64,000 nucleotides of DNA from Stutzerimonas stutzeri (GCF_002890915.1 NZ_POUT01000017.1:1-64000), one strand, 5' to 3'. Positions 17,044-28,661 are shown, counted from the stretch's first letter. Notes: generated by a model from the letters alone, not told the origin. Made by a program: numbers and translations.

Positions 17044-18975
17044 ATGTCCGGAAAACCCGCCGCCCGCCTGGGCGACCCCACCGCCTGTCCCAAGACGGGC
17101 CATGGCACCAATCCCATCTCCAGCGGCTCGCCCGACGTACTGTTCGACGGCCTGCCCGCCGCGCGCCAGGGCGATGCCTCCGCCTGTGGCGGCGCCATGG
17201 CCAGCGCGGTGATCCCCAACGTGCTGATCAATGGCAAACCGGCGGCGGTGGTGGGTAGCGTGGGCAGCCATGGCAATGTCGTGATCGGCGGCTCGGGTAC
17301 GGTGATCATCGGCACCTCCCATACCCCAGCCCCCTTCGTTCCACCCGAACCGCTGAATATCGCCAGCGCCGCGCGCGCCATGCCGGCCAGCCCCGCGTTG
17401 CCGCAACCGCCGGCCACGCCCATGGCCCGCGCCTGGCAGGAAGAACCCGGCGATCTCGCCCCGCTGGGGCTGGAAGAGGAGGACGAAGAAGAAGAACTGC
17501 ACGAGCAGCCGCAACAGCAGGTGCGCCAGGGCATAACCCTGCGTATCGGCGTGTTCTTCGACGGCACCGGCAACAACCTGGCCAATGCCGCCGTCACCGA
17601 GCAATGCCGCGACGACGACCTGCAACAGCTGGGCGAGCGCACCCTGCAGGAAGTCATCGACTACTGCCAGCGCCATGGTTTCAGCGACAGCAACGACGAC
17701 GGCTATTTCACCGAGGCGCCCGACGGCAGCTACGGCAATGCGCCAAGCAATGTGGCGCGGTTGTTCGATCTGTATCAGGACGACGCAACACGAAGCCTAC
17801 GCAAGGACGAAAGTACCGCCAGCCTGAAGGCCTATCTGGAAGGTATCGGCACCAGCAGTGGCGAAGCCGACTCGCTTTACGGCCAGATCACTGGACAAGG
17901 CGATACCGGGATACTGGCGCGGGTCGAGCAAAGCCCGACGGAGATTTCCGAACAGCTCCGTCAATTGCTACGCAATAACCCCGAACTACAAATCGATGGC
18001 ATCGAGTTCGATATCTTCGGTTTCAGCCGCGGCGCGGCGGCGGCCCGGCATTTCGCCAATGAGCTACTCAAACCGCAAGGCGGTGTGTTAGCCCAGGCAT
18101 TTACTAGTGGCTCGCCTGGCTTGTCCGACAGTTTCGACTGGGCCATCCATACCTGTATCAACTTTATCGGCCTGTTCGATACCGTGGCTGCCGTTATCGA
18201 CCCGCTGAAAGGCGACTATGATCCAGCCAACCACCTCAACCCCGGCATCAACCTCTATCTGCCGCCCGGCTGCGCGCGCAAGGTGCTGCAACTGACCGCC
18301 CGCGACGAGAAGCGCTGGAACTTCGCCCTCAACAGGGTCGCCCCGGATCACCAGGAAATCTGCCTGCCCGGCGCGCACTCGGATATTGGCGGCGGCTACC
18401 GCCCCCTGATGCTCGAGCGGCTGCTGCTGAGTCGCCCACTCAGCTCCAAAGTGCCGGCCAATACGCCGCCCGAACAGACCCATGCCTCGCGCGAAACCTG
18501 GCGGCAATATCACCATTGGAAAGCCCTCGGCCTGCCCGACGAAGCGCTGAAAGAACCCAAGGTCTGGCCCAGCCGTAAACCTGTATTTCACGAGCGCGGC
18601 TTCAAGCGGCCGCCGGAGGACGTGGTCTACGGCCTGCTGTCCATCGAACGCCGGGTGCGTGGCGAGTTGTCGCTGGTCTATCTGCGAGTGATGCGGGAGC
18701 TGGCTGTGCAGAACAACGTACCGTTACGACCTATCCAGGATAAAGACCCCGTTTTGGCGCTCCCCACCGAGCTGCAAGACATTGCGGAAAAGTTGATGGC
18801 CTATGCCCAAGGAGGCCGCTACGGTCTGGACGAAGAAGACGAGCGCCTGCTCTGGTCACGCTATATCCATCTCTCCGCCCACTGGACGCCCAGCAGGGGC
18901 CTGCTGATCAGCAAGCCCGCCCCCAACGTCCGCCTGGCCTACAACAACAAACCGCAACAGGGTTATCCCGAATGA
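17044..18975 (+). CDS. PAAR-fused Tle1-like T6SS phospholipase effector (643 aa)
   Basis: A specialised effector that carries its own spike tip. Residues ~1-95 form a PAAR domain (AARLGDPTACPKTGHGTNPI ... GLPAARQGDASACGG ... VGSHGNVVIGGSGTVIIGT). A ~55-residue acidic/Pro linker follows, then a DUF2235/Tle1-like alpha/beta hydrolase (RIGVFFDGTGNNL). Putative triad: Ser328 in GFSRG, Asp379 in GLFDTVA and His445 in GAHSDIGGGY. Tle1 proteins are phospholipase A2-type toxins secreted through the H2-T6SS in P. aeruginosa. It sits between tssE and tssF, and its stop overlaps the ATG of the first lipoprotein (ATGA), so toxin and immunity are co-translated. Catalytic residues are intact. Confidence 0.9.
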   Translation: MSGKPAARLGDPTACPKTGHGTNPISSGSPDVLFDGLPAARQGDASACGGAMASAVIPNVLINGKPAAVVGSVGSHGNVVIGGSGTVIIGTSHTPAPFVPPEPLNIASAARAMPASPALPQPPATPMARAWQEEPGDLAPLGLEEEDEEEELHEQPQQQVRQGITLRIGVFFDGTGNNLANAAVTEQCRDDDLQQLGERTLQEVIDYCQRHGFSDSNDDGYFTEAPDGSYGNAPSNVARLFDLYQDDATRSLRKDESTASLKAYLEGIGTSSGEADSLYGQITGQGDTGILARVEQSPTEISEQLRQLLRNNPELQIDGIEFDIFGFSRGAAAARHFANELLKPQGGVLAQAFTSGSPGLSDSFDWAIHTCINFIGLFDTVAAVIDPLKGDYDPANHLNPGINLYLPPGCARKVLQLTARDEKRWNFALNRVAPDHQEICLPGAHSDIGGGYRPLMLERLLLSRPLSSKVPANTPPEQTHASRETWRQYHHWKALGLPDEALKEPKVWPSRKPVFHERGFKRPPEDVVYGLLSIERRVRGELSLVYLRVMRELAVQNNVPLRPIQDKDPVLALPTELQDIAEKLMAYAQGGRYGLDEEDERLLWSRYIHLSAHWTPSRGLLISKPAPNVRLAYNNKPQQGYPE

Positions 18976-19607
18976 GAGCCTTCCTGCTTGCCTGCGCGCT
19001 GTTCCTGCTTGGCGGCTGTGCCACCAGCCAGGGCCAGCCCGGATTGCCCTATCGCGCCTGGTTCGCCGGTGTATTCGCTCCCGACCATATGGAGGTCTGG
19101 GTCGAAAGCGTGGACGTGATCGATCGCCGCGGACTGGCCTACGAACGGGTCAGCGGTGGGGTGCCTTCCTATGCCAGCAGCGTGGCCGGCTGGCCGCCCA
19201 ACCCCTCGGGTGGTGCCGGCAAGAACCTGCCCGGTATCGACCTGCCGGAAATCATCTTCGTGCGCTGGCAATCGCTGGTCGAGCCGCAGACCTATAACGT
19301 GCGCATCAATATCCCCGAGTGGGTGCGCCAGGAAATGCTCAAGCCACATTCGGCCTATTGTCGGTGGGACGGCAAGGTGATCGACGGTTTGTATCGCAAG
19401 GTCATCACCATCGGCCTGGCCCCCGGCGGTATCGCCAAGGCCTGGGTCGGCGGCCCCTGCCTGGACTCCATCGAAATCGGCCGCTTCGAGGCGGCCATCA
19501 GCAAGGTCGGACCATACGGCGGCAAGTCCGATGGGCACTATTACTTCCTCTCGGATGAGGCCAAGGCCTATATCGAGCAACACGGGGTCCCCTATGGCTC
19601 CTGGTAA
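18972..19607 (+). CDS. DUF2931-type lipoprotein, likely immunity to the Tle1-like effector (copy 1)
   Basis: 211 aa with a lipoprotein signal and lipobox LLGGC (Cys16). The mature part (GLPYRAWFAGV ... MEVWVESVDVIDRRGLAY ... LPEIIFVRWQSLVEPQTYNV) is the DUF2931 family, whose members are linked to Tle1 effectors as periplasmic lipoprotein inhibitors. Start overlaps the effector stop. It shares long near-identical stretches with the next gene, showing a recent tandem duplication. Inference of immunity is from family and position. Confidence 0.85.
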   Translation: MRAFLLACALFLLGGCATSQGQPGLPYRAWFAGVFAPDHMEVWVESVDVIDRRGLAYERVSGGVPSYASSVAGWPPNPSGGAGKNLPGIDLPEIIFVRWQSLVEPQTYNVRINIPEWVRQEMLKPHSAYCRWDGKVIDGLYRKVITIGLAPGGIAKAWVGGPCLDSIEIGRFEAAISKVGPYGGKSDGHYYFLSDEAKAYIEQHGVPYGSW

Positions 19608-20238
19608 AACCTTCCTTCTCGCCTGCGCACTGTTCCTGCTCGGCGGCTGTGTCACCAGCCAGGGCCAGCCCGGATTGCCCTATCGCGCCTGGTTCATCGG
19701 GCTTGGCGCTCCCGAACATATGGAGGTCTGGGTCGAAAGCGTGGACGTGATCGATCGCCGCGGGCTGGCCTACAGCGAAGTCTATAGCGGCATCGTGTCC
19801 TATACCGGCAGCTCTTCCGGCTGGCCCGATCGAGTGTCCGGAGGCAAGGGCAAGAACCTGCCCGGTATCAACCTGCCGGAAATCATCTTCGTGCGCTGGC
19901 AATCGCTGGTCGAGCCGCAGACCTACAACGTGCGCATCAATATTCCCGAATGGGTGCGCGAAAAAATGCTCGAGCAGCACTCCTCCTATTGCCAAGCGAA
20001 CAAGCGGGTAATCGACGGCCTCTACCGACACGACATCACTATTGTCCTGGCCCCCGGTGGTATCGCCAAGGCCTGGATCGGTGGCCCCTGCCTGGAGTCC
20101 ATCGAAATCGGCCGCTTCGAAGCGGCCATCAGCAAGGTCGGACCATACGGCGGCACATCCAACGGAAAACATCGTCCTCTTTCGGGAAAAGCCAAGGCCT
20201 ATATCGAGCAACATGGGGTGCCCTATGACTCTTGGTAA
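19594..20238 (+). CDS. DUF2931-type lipoprotein, likely immunity (copy 2)
   Basis: 214 aa; starts at ATG 19594, overlapping copy 1 by 14 bases. Lipobox LLGGC (Cys19). Near-identical to copy 1 in several stretches (EVWVESVDVIDRRGLAY, FVRWQSLVEPQTYNVRINI, SIEIGRFEAAISKVGPYGG), but the variable loop near residues 55-75 and the region RVIDGLYRHDI differ, as if selected for different toxin variants. Extra immunity copies commonly protect against sister-strain toxins. Confidence 0.85.
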   Translation: MAPGKTFLLACALFLLGGCVTSQGQPGLPYRAWFIGLGAPEHMEVWVESVDVIDRRGLAYSEVYSGIVSYTGSSSGWPDRVSGGKGKNLPGINLPEIIFVRWQSLVEPQTYNVRINIPEWVREKMLEQHSSYCQANKRVIDGLYRHDITIVLAPGGIAKAWIGGPCLESIEIGRFEAAISKVGPYGGTSNGKHRPLSGKAKAYIEQHGVPYDSW

Positions 20239-20299
20239 AGTGCCCCTAATCCGCAGAGTTCCTCTTTTCAATGGCTACGCCAACAGACAGGCCCAATCC

Positions 20300-21017
20300 A
20301 TGCTGTTGCGAAGAAAACCAATGCCTATAATGGCAAAGCTAATTTTTTTATCCCCTCTCACCTTGCTCAGCGGCTGCCAGCTAATTATGTGTAGCACGAT
20401 GATCAACTGCTTTGACCCACTCGGCACCCCCCCCTGTAAGCCCATACATTGCCCATGTTCAGGTAACAACGCCCAATTACATGGACGCGCATCTGCATAC
20501 GATCGAACAAGATTTCACCTATGGACGCGAAATCAGTTATTCAAACTCAATATTAAAAACGCGCGCCTCTGGAAAGGCAGCGGATGGATGGACACCTCCC
20601 GAGCTATTGCAGAGTATGCCCGATATCCTGAAGTTCAGGGGCCTGGATGAACTACCAAACAAACTGACAGTGGAATGGACCTCGCTGGCTGAGAACAAAG
20701 CATACAGAGCATCTATCAAGCTTCATCTTGGTTCCCGTATAAATATCCATAAAAAAGTAGAAACCACATGCATACGATCCGGAAAGCCCATGCTAGGAAG
20801 GAGAAACATCATCACATTAGAAATAACTCCCGGAGGGAGAGTGAAATCCTGGCTTAGCGGAGTTTGTTTAGATGCAATAGAAATTGCAACTACACAAGGG
20901 CATTTAATTCCCCAAGAGGGAATTTATATACCTTACGACGCATTCGAGAATTACGACCCAGCCCCCATGAGAAACTACATCAGGGCGAACGGGATACCTT
21001 ATGAAAGCTGGCAGTAA
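20300..21017 (+). pseudogene. third DUF2931-type lipoprotein gene, frameshifted at a C8 tract
   Basis: Signal sequence and lipobox (AKLIFLSPLTLLSGC; possible starts at ATG 20300, 20321 or 20330) are in one frame. The mature domain (SPYIAHVQVTTPNYMDAHLH ... NKLTVEWTSLAENKAYRASI ... PYESWQ) is in the next frame. The switch point is a run of eight C (20427-20434); with seven C the two parts join into one intact DUF2931 lipoprotein aligned to copies 1 and 2. Read as it stands, the mature part could start only at ATG 20412 and would lack a signal. GC content is clearly lower than the neighbours. Either decay, phase variation by slippage, or an assembly error. Confidence 0.8.
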
Positions 21018-21148
21018 TCTCCCCAATATGTGGGATCCGAAGGCCAAAATAAAAATTCCAGAAGATTTGTAGCACGAAGTTTTACCCCGGCACGGCCTCC
21101 GGCGCCTGAACGCACCGGCCACAGAACGACAGGGATGAACCGTTAAAG

Positions 21149-22939
21149 ATGTCTTTCAACCATTACTACCAGAGCGAACTCACCGCCCTGCGCCAGCTCG
21201 GCAAGCGTTTCGCCGAGCGCAGCCCGGCGCTGGCGCCGTTCCTCGGCCAGAGCGGGCGCGACCCGGACGTCGAGCGCCTGCTCGAAGGCTTCGCCTTCCT
21301 CACCGGGCGCCTGCGGCAGAAGCTCGACGACGAGTTGCCGGAGCTGACCCACTCGCTGATGCACCTGCTGTGGCCGAACTACATGCGTCCGCTGCCGGCC
21401 TTCAGCATGCTGCAGTTCGACCCGCTGAAACGCCCCGGCCCGGCGCTGACGGTGCCGCGCAACACACCGGTGGAGTCCCGCCCGGTACAGGGCGTCACCT
21501 GCCGTTTCCGCACCGCCTATGCCACCGAAGTGCTGCCGCTGGCGCTGCAGGCGCTGGACTACTCGGTCAAGGGCAACGGCGCGCTGCTCAGCCTGCACCT
21601 GCAGATGAGCGCCGAAGGGCATCTCGGCGAGGTGGGACTGCAGCGCCTGCGCCTGCACCTGGCCGGCGAACCGTATATCAGCCAGTTGCTCTACCTCAGC
21701 CTGCTGCGCCATCTCGGCAGCATCGAAATAGTCGTGCTGGACGCCCAGGGCAAACCACTGAGCGGCCCGGACGACAAACCGCTGAAGCCGCTGCCGCTGG
21801 CCACCGCACAGCTCGAACCGGTGGGCTTCGCCGAGGACGAGGCGCTGATTCCCTATCCGCTCAATACCTTCCGCGGCTACCGCTACCTGCAGGAATATTT
21901 CGTCTTCCCCGACAAGTTCCTGTTCGTCGAGCTCAAGGGCCTGGACGTCCTGCAGCGCCTGTCGCCGGAGCAGCTCAAGCAGGCCCGGGGCCTGGAGTTG
22001 CGGTTCAACATCCAGAAGGCCGGCGTGCAGCGCATCCGCCCGACGCTGGACAACGTACGGCTGTACTGCACGCCGGTGGTCAACCTGTTCCCGCACGACG
22101 CCATCCCGATCCGCCTGGACGGCAAGCAGGACCAGTACCTGCTGCTACCGGCCGAATACGACAGCCAGCAGTGCGGGGTGTTCTCGGTGGACCGGGTGAC
22201 CGGCTGGAAGCCCGGCGGCATGGGCTACGAGGACTACGTGCCATTCGAATCCTTCGAGCACGATCCCAGCTTCGACGTGCCGGTGGCGCGGCCGCACTAC
22301 AGCGTGCGCCAGCAGCCCTCGCTGCTCGGCGAAGGCCAGGACACCTGGCTGAGCTTCGGCCTGCGCGATCACGACCAGCATGAAACGCTGTCCATCGAGC
22401 TGACCTGCACCAACCAGAACCTGCCGCGCCAGCTCAAGCCCGGCGATATCTGCCTGCCCAGCGAGGACACCCCCGAATTCCTCAGTTTCCGCAACATCGG
22501 CGCGGTGACCCCCAGCTATGCACCACCGCTGCAGCGCGACTACCTGTGGAAGCTGATCAGCAACATGTCGCTGAACTACCTGTCGCTGGCCAACGTCGAG
22601 GCGCTCAAGGTGATCCTCGAGACCTACGACCTGCCGCGCTACTACGACAAGCACGCCGCGAGCGTCAGCCGGCGCCGCCTCGCCGGCCTGAAGCGCATCG
22701 GTCACGAGCGCGTCGACCGCCTGCATCGCGGGCTGCCGGTGCGCGGCGTACGCACCGAACTGACCATGGACCAGGACGGGTTCCTCGGCGAGGGCGACCT
22801 GTTCCTCTTCGCCTCGGTGCTCAACGAATTCTTCGCCCTCTACGCCAGCCTCAACTCGTATCACGAGCTGTGCGTACGCAGCGAACAGGGAGAGATCTAT
22901 CAATGGACACCGCGCATGGGGCAGCAACCGCTGCTCTGA
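21149..22939 (+). CDS. tssF: T6SS baseplate protein TssF
   Basis: 596 aa. Start SFNHYYQSELTALRQLGKRFAERSPALAPFLG is the usual TssF N-terminus, followed by DPDVERLLEGFAFLTGRLRQKLDDELPELTHSLMHLLWPNY, the strongest family motif. With TssG, TssK and TssE it forms the baseplate around the VgrG spike. First gene after the effector cassette; the 130-base gap upstream is non-coding. Overlaps tssG by 37 bases. Confidence 0.95.
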   Translation: MSFNHYYQSELTALRQLGKRFAERSPALAPFLGQSGRDPDVERLLEGFAFLTGRLRQKLDDELPELTHSLMHLLWPNYMRPLPAFSMLQFDPLKRPGPALTVPRNTPVESRPVQGVTCRFRTAYATEVLPLALQALDYSVKGNGALLSLHLQMSAEGHLGEVGLQRLRLHLAGEPYISQLLYLSLLRHLGSIEIVVLDAQGKPLSGPDDKPLKPLPLATAQLEPVGFAEDEALIPYPLNTFRGYRYLQEYFVFPDKFLFVELKGLDVLQRLSPEQLKQARGLELRFNIQKAGVQRIRPTLDNVRLYCTPVVNLFPHDAIPIRLDGKQDQYLLLPAEYDSQQCGVFSVDRVTGWKPGGMGYEDYVPFESFEHDPSFDVPVARPHYSVRQQPSLLGEGQDTWLSFGLRDHDQHETLSIELTCTNQNLPRQLKPGDICLPSEDTPEFLSFRNIGAVTPSYAPPLQRDYLWKLISNMSLNYLSLANVEALKVILETYDLPRYYDKHAASVSRRRLAGLKRIGHERVDRLHRGLPVRGVRTELTMDQDGFLGEGDLFLFASVLNEFFALYASLNSYHELCVRSEQGEIYQWTPRMGQQPLL

Positions 22940-23964
22940 AGCCGCTCTACCACGGTATCCGCGAGTACAGCCTGTTCCAGGGCGTGCTGCTGGTGCTCGA
23001 CCGGCTGCGCGAGCTGAATGGCGAGCCGGATGAAGGTCTGAACGACGAGATGCTCTACGAGCGCCTGGAGTTCCAGGCCAACCCGAGCCTGGGCTTTCCC
23101 GGCAGCGACATCGACCGGGTGCAATTCTTCCAGGAGCACGGCGAATGGCGCGCGCGCCTGCGCATCAACCTGGTCGGCCTGTTCGGCGCCGGTTCGCCGC
23201 TGCCGGCGTTCTATGGCGAGCAGGCCCTGGGCGACAGCGAGGAAGGCAACCCGACGCGGGATTTCCTCGACCTGTTCAACGATCGCCTGCAGCGGCTGAT
23301 CCTGCCGATCTGGCGCAAGTACCGCTACCGCGCGCGCTTCGCCAGCGGCGCCCACGACCCGTTCTCCGAGCAGTTGTTCGCGCTCGTCGGGCTCAGCGGC
23401 GAGGCTATCCGCAGCGCGCCGGAACTGAACTGGAAGCGCCTGCTGCCCTACCTCGGCCTGCTCAGCCTGCGCGCCCATTCGGCGGCGCTGATCGAGTCGG
23501 TGCTGCGCTACTACTTCAAGCACGCCGAACTGAACATCGAGCAGTGCCTGGAGCGCCAGGTGGAGATCCTCGCCGAACAGCGCAATCGCCTGGGCCTGGC
23601 CAACAGCCAGCTAGGCGAAAGCCTGGTGCTCGGCGAGCGGGTGCGCGACCGCGGCGGCAAGTTCCGCATCCATATCCGCCGCCTCGACTGGACGCGCTTC
23701 CACGAATTCCTGCCCATCGGCAGCGGTTACCAGCCGCTCTGCGCCCTGGTGCGCTTCACCCTGCGCGATCCGCTCGACTACGACCTGCGCCTGGAACTGC
23801 GTCCCGAGGAGATTCGCGAGCTGCGGATCGGTGCGGATAACCCCTGCCGCCTCGGCTGGACCAGCTGGCTCGGCCAGGCCCGCGCCGACGGGCTGGTCAC
23901 CCTGGGCAGCAGCATGGCGAGCGCCACGGCCGCGACGGTCGCGGCGCCATCAACCGATCATTAA
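22903..23964 (+). CDS. tssG: T6SS baseplate protein TssG
   Basis: 353 aa, starting at ATG 22903 inside the tssF end; AGGGAGAG precedes it by about 7 bases. Landmarks: FFQEHGEWRARLRINLVGLFGAGSPLPAFY (family core), FLDLFNDRLQRLILPIWRKYRY and LGESLVLGERVRDRGGKFRIHI. Baseplate component partner of TssF. The overlap suggests coupled translation and fixed stoichiometry. Confidence 0.95.
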   Translation: MDTAHGAATAALKPLYHGIREYSLFQGVLLVLDRLRELNGEPDEGLNDEMLYERLEFQANPSLGFPGSDIDRVQFFQEHGEWRARLRINLVGLFGAGSPLPAFYGEQALGDSEEGNPTRDFLDLFNDRLQRLILPIWRKYRYRARFASGAHDPFSEQLFALVGLSGEAIRSAPELNWKRLLPYLGLLSLRAHSAALIESVLRYYFKHAELNIEQCLERQVEILAEQRNRLGLANSQLGESLVLGERVRDRGGKFRIHIRRLDWTRFHEFLPIGSGYQPLCALVRFTLRDPLDYDLRLELRPEEIRELRIGADNPCRLGWTSWLGQARADGLVTLGSSMASATAATVAAPSTDH

Positions 23965-23974
23965 GGACTGAAAG

Positions 23975-26570
23975 ATGATCAATATCGACCTACAACAGCT
24001 GGTGCAGGCACTGGATGCCGAAACCAGGCGCGACCTGGAAAATGCCGCCGAGCGCTGCGTAGCGCGCGGTGGCAGCAAGATCCTCGTCGAGGACCTGCTG
24101 CTCGGCCTGCTCGAGCGCCCCGACGGCCTGCTGCAACGGGCCCTGCAGGATGCCGCGGTGGAGCCCGGCGAACTGGCCCAGGCCCTGCAGCCGCGCGGCG
24201 AATCCAGCGAATCGCGCAACCCGGTGTTCTCCGGCGAACTGGTGCAATGGCTGCAGGATGCCCTGCTGGTCGCCAATCTGGAGCTGGGCGCGAGCCAGAT
24301 CGACCCGGCCGCGCTGATCCTCGCCCTGCTGCGCAACCCGCTGCGCCATGCCGGCAGCCATTACCAGCGGCTGCTGGGCCAATTGAATGCCGAGCGCCTG
24401 CGCGAGTTCGCCCTCAGCCAGCAAGGGCAGCCGAGTGGCGCCCAGCCGGCCGCAGGCGAGGCGTCGAACCTGGCGCGCTTCACCCACGACTTCACCCAGC
24501 GCGCCCGCGACGGCAAGCTCGACCCGGTACTCTGCCGCGACGCGGCGATTCGCCAGATGATCGACATCCTCGCCCGGCGCCGCAAGAACAACCCGATCGT
24601 GGTCGGCGAGGCCGGTGTCGGCAAGACCGCCATCGTCGAAGGCCTGGCCCTGCGCATCGCTGCCGGCGAGGTGCCGGAGGCGCTCAAGGGCGTGCGCCTG
24701 CTGTGCCTCGACCTCGGCCTGCTGCAGGCCGGCGCCAGCGTCAAGGGCGAGTTCGAGCGCCGCCTGCAGGGGGTGATCGACGAAGTAAAAGGCTCGCCCA
24801 AGCCGATCATCCTGTTCATCGATGAGGCGCACACGCTGATCGGCGCCGGCGGCCAGGCCGGCAGCGGCGATGCGGCCAACCTGCTGAAACCCGCCCTGGC
24901 CCGTGGCGAGCTGCGCACCATCGCCGCCACCACCTGGAGCGAATACAAGAAGTACTTCGAGAAGGACCCGGCGCTGGCGCGGCGCTTCCAGCCGGTGCAG
25001 CTGCACGAGCCGACCGTCGCCGAGGCCACCACCATCCTGCGCGGGCTGGCGCCGGTCTACGAGCAGAGCCACGGCATCTACCTGCGCGACGACGCGGTGG
25101 CCGCGGCCGCCGAACTGTCGGCGCGCTATCTCGCCGGCCGCCAGTTGCCGGACAAGGCAGTGGACGTGCTGGATACCGCCTGCGCGCGGGTGCGCATCAG
25201 CCTCGCCGCCGCGCCCGAGGCGCTGGAGCGGCTGCGCGGCGAGATCGCCGAAAGCGAACGTCAGCGCGAGGCCATGCGCCGTGACCTGGACGCCGGCCTG
25301 CCGCTCGACGACGCGATCCTGGACGCCCTGGATAACCGCCTGACGACCGCACGCACCGAACTGCAACAGCTGACCGGCCGCTGGACCGCCCAGCGCGCAC
25401 TGGCCGAGCGCCTGCTGGAGTTGCGCAAGCAATGCGCCGCCGCACGTCCGACGGCGCAGCGGGAAGCACCGGGCGAAGCCAGCGCCGCGCAGCCCGACCT
25501 GGCCGCACTGGAGGCCGAACTGCGCAGCGTGCAGGGCGAATTGGCCAGCGCCCAGGCGGAACAGCGCCTGGTCAGCCACGAGGTCTGTCCGCGCCTGGTC
25601 GCCGAGGTGATCAGCCACTGGACCGGCGTACCGCTGTCGCAACTGGCCCGCGAGCACAACGCCAAGGTCGTCACCTTCGCCGCCGACCTGCGCCAGCGCG
25701 TGCGCGGCCAGGAGCAGGCGGTCGCCGCGCTGGATCGCGCCATGCGCGCCACCGCCGCCGGGCTGAACCGCCCCGACGCACCGGTGGGGGTGTTCCTGCT
25801 GGTCGGTCCCAGCGGCGTCGGCAAGACCGAGACCGCGCTGGCGCTGGCCGACCTGCTGTATGGCGGCGAGCGCTTCCTCACCACCATCAACATGTCCGAA
25901 TTCCAGGAGAGGCACAGCGTTTCCCGGCTGATCGGCGCGCCGCCGGGCTACGTCGGCTATGGCGAGGGCGGCATGCTCACCGAGGCGGTGCGCCAGAAGC
26001 CCTATTCGGTGGTGCTGCTCGACGAAGTGGAGAAGGCCGATCCGGACGTGATGAACGTCTTCTACCAGATCTTCGACAAGGGTGTGGCCAACGACGGCGA
26101 AGGGCGCGAGATCGATTTTCGCAACACCCTGATCCTGATGACCTCCAACCTCGCCAGCGAGCGCATCGCCGAGCTCTGCCAGGGCGGCGACCACCCTGCG
26201 GCGGAGGATCTGGAACAGGCCATCCGCCCGGCGCTGAGCCAGCATTTCAAGCCGGCCCTGCTGGCGCGCATGCGCGTGGTGCCCTACTACCCGGTCGAGG
26301 GCGAGGTGCTGCACGAACTGGTCGCCCTCAAGCTGGCGCGCTTCGGCGAGCGCCTGCAACGTCGCCAGCTGCACTTCAGCCACTGCCCGGCGCTGGTCGC
26401 ACACCTGGCCGAGCGCTGCAGCGGCAACGACAGCGGCGCACGGCTGATCGACCGCCTGATCGACCAGCACCTGCAGCCGCGCGTGGTCGATCGCCTGCTC
26501 GCGGCCATGGCCGGCGGCGAAACCCTGCAGCGCGTGCATGCCACGCTGGATGCCGACGGAGCGCTGACCT

Positions 26571-26584
<14 letters not shown>
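23975..26584 (+). CDS. tssH: T6SS sheath-recycling ATPase TssH (ClpV)
   Basis: 869 aa AAA+ unfoldase of the Clp/Hsp100 family that disassembles contracted TssBC sheaths. N-terminal repeats (residues ~1-150), Walker A1 GEAGVGKTA near residue 212, the long coiled middle domain (~400-530, rich in Leu/Glu/Arg) and Walker A2 GPSGVGKTE near 611 are all visible, with LIGAPPGYVGYGEGG in the second ring. The next gene starts at GTG 26571 within the last 14 bases. Confidence 0.96.
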
Positions 26585-28100
<1,516 letters not shown>

Positions 28101-28115
28101 GGAAGGAAAGACGCC

Positions 28116-28205
28116 ATGCCACCGATCAGACACCTCCCAGCATTCGCCCGCCGAAGGCATCGCCCGGCGCTGCAGGCGCTCCGTAGCACGGCGCACAGCG
28201 ACTGA
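28116..28205 (+). CDS. tiny ORF (29 aa) after the sigma54 activator
   Basis: ATG 28116 has an excellent ribosome site (GGAAGGAAAG 5 bases upstream) and encodes a very basic 29-residue peptide (PPIRHLPAFARRRHRPALQ...), ending at TGA 28205. It could be a real small protein, a leader, or chance. No homology recognised. Confidence 0.25.
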   Translation: MPPIRHLPAFARRRHRPALQALRSTAHSD

Positions 28206-28241
28206 GCGCCTTCCCGTACCCCGTATCCAAGGACTACGCCG

Positions 28242-28625
28242 ATGAAAGGAATCGCCGCCCTTGCTTCAAGCCTGCTGTTGGCCGCCTGTGCCAGCAGCGC
28301 GCCGATCGATCGAACCCTGGCTGGCCATTACCTCCTGCAGGGGGCCATGGAGATGGGCTCGGAACTGCTGCTGAACGAGGATGGCAGTTTCGAAGCCGCC
28401 ATGTCGTACGGGATTCTCGATGTGTATACCCGCGGTCGCTGGAGCCAGTCCGGCGACCGGCTGACCCTGCACCGCGAGCGCCCCCGGCACAACGTGTTCG
28501 CCCCGGACATGGACCTCGGCCAGCTCATCGACGGCATGGAGCTGCAGATCCGCCCCGATTGCCTGGTGGTGGAGGCACTGGATGCTTGCTACGCGAAGGC
28601 GCCAACCGGGCCTGCCGCCCACTGA
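28242..28625 (+). CDS. hypothetical lipoprotein (127 aa) in the T6SS operon
   Basis: Signal and lipobox ASSLLLAAC (Cys at residue 16); mature part is beta-rich with MEMGSELLLNEDGSFEAAMSYGILDVYTRGRWSQSGDRLTL, resembling small periplasmic 'expression-sensor' domains seen in many lipoproteins. It sits between the sigma54 activator and fha where the P. aeruginosa H2 locus has only a small orfX. Its role in the T6SS, if any, is unknown; periplasmic immunity or assembly helper are possibilities. Confidence 0.75.
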   Translation: MKGIAALASSLLLAACASSAPIDRTLAGHYLLQGAMEMGSELLLNEDGSFEAAMSYGILDVYTRGRWSQSGDRLTLHRERPRHNVFAPDMDLGQLIDGMELQIRPDCLVVEALDACYAKAPTGPAAH

Positions 28626-28661
28626 AGCCTGCCCGCACAACTACGAAAAATGGAGACATTC

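Noticed and set aside
23990..26539. Minus-strand frame of 849 codons opposite tssH
   Set aside because: Antisense of a confident ClpV gene; no start signals or motifs.
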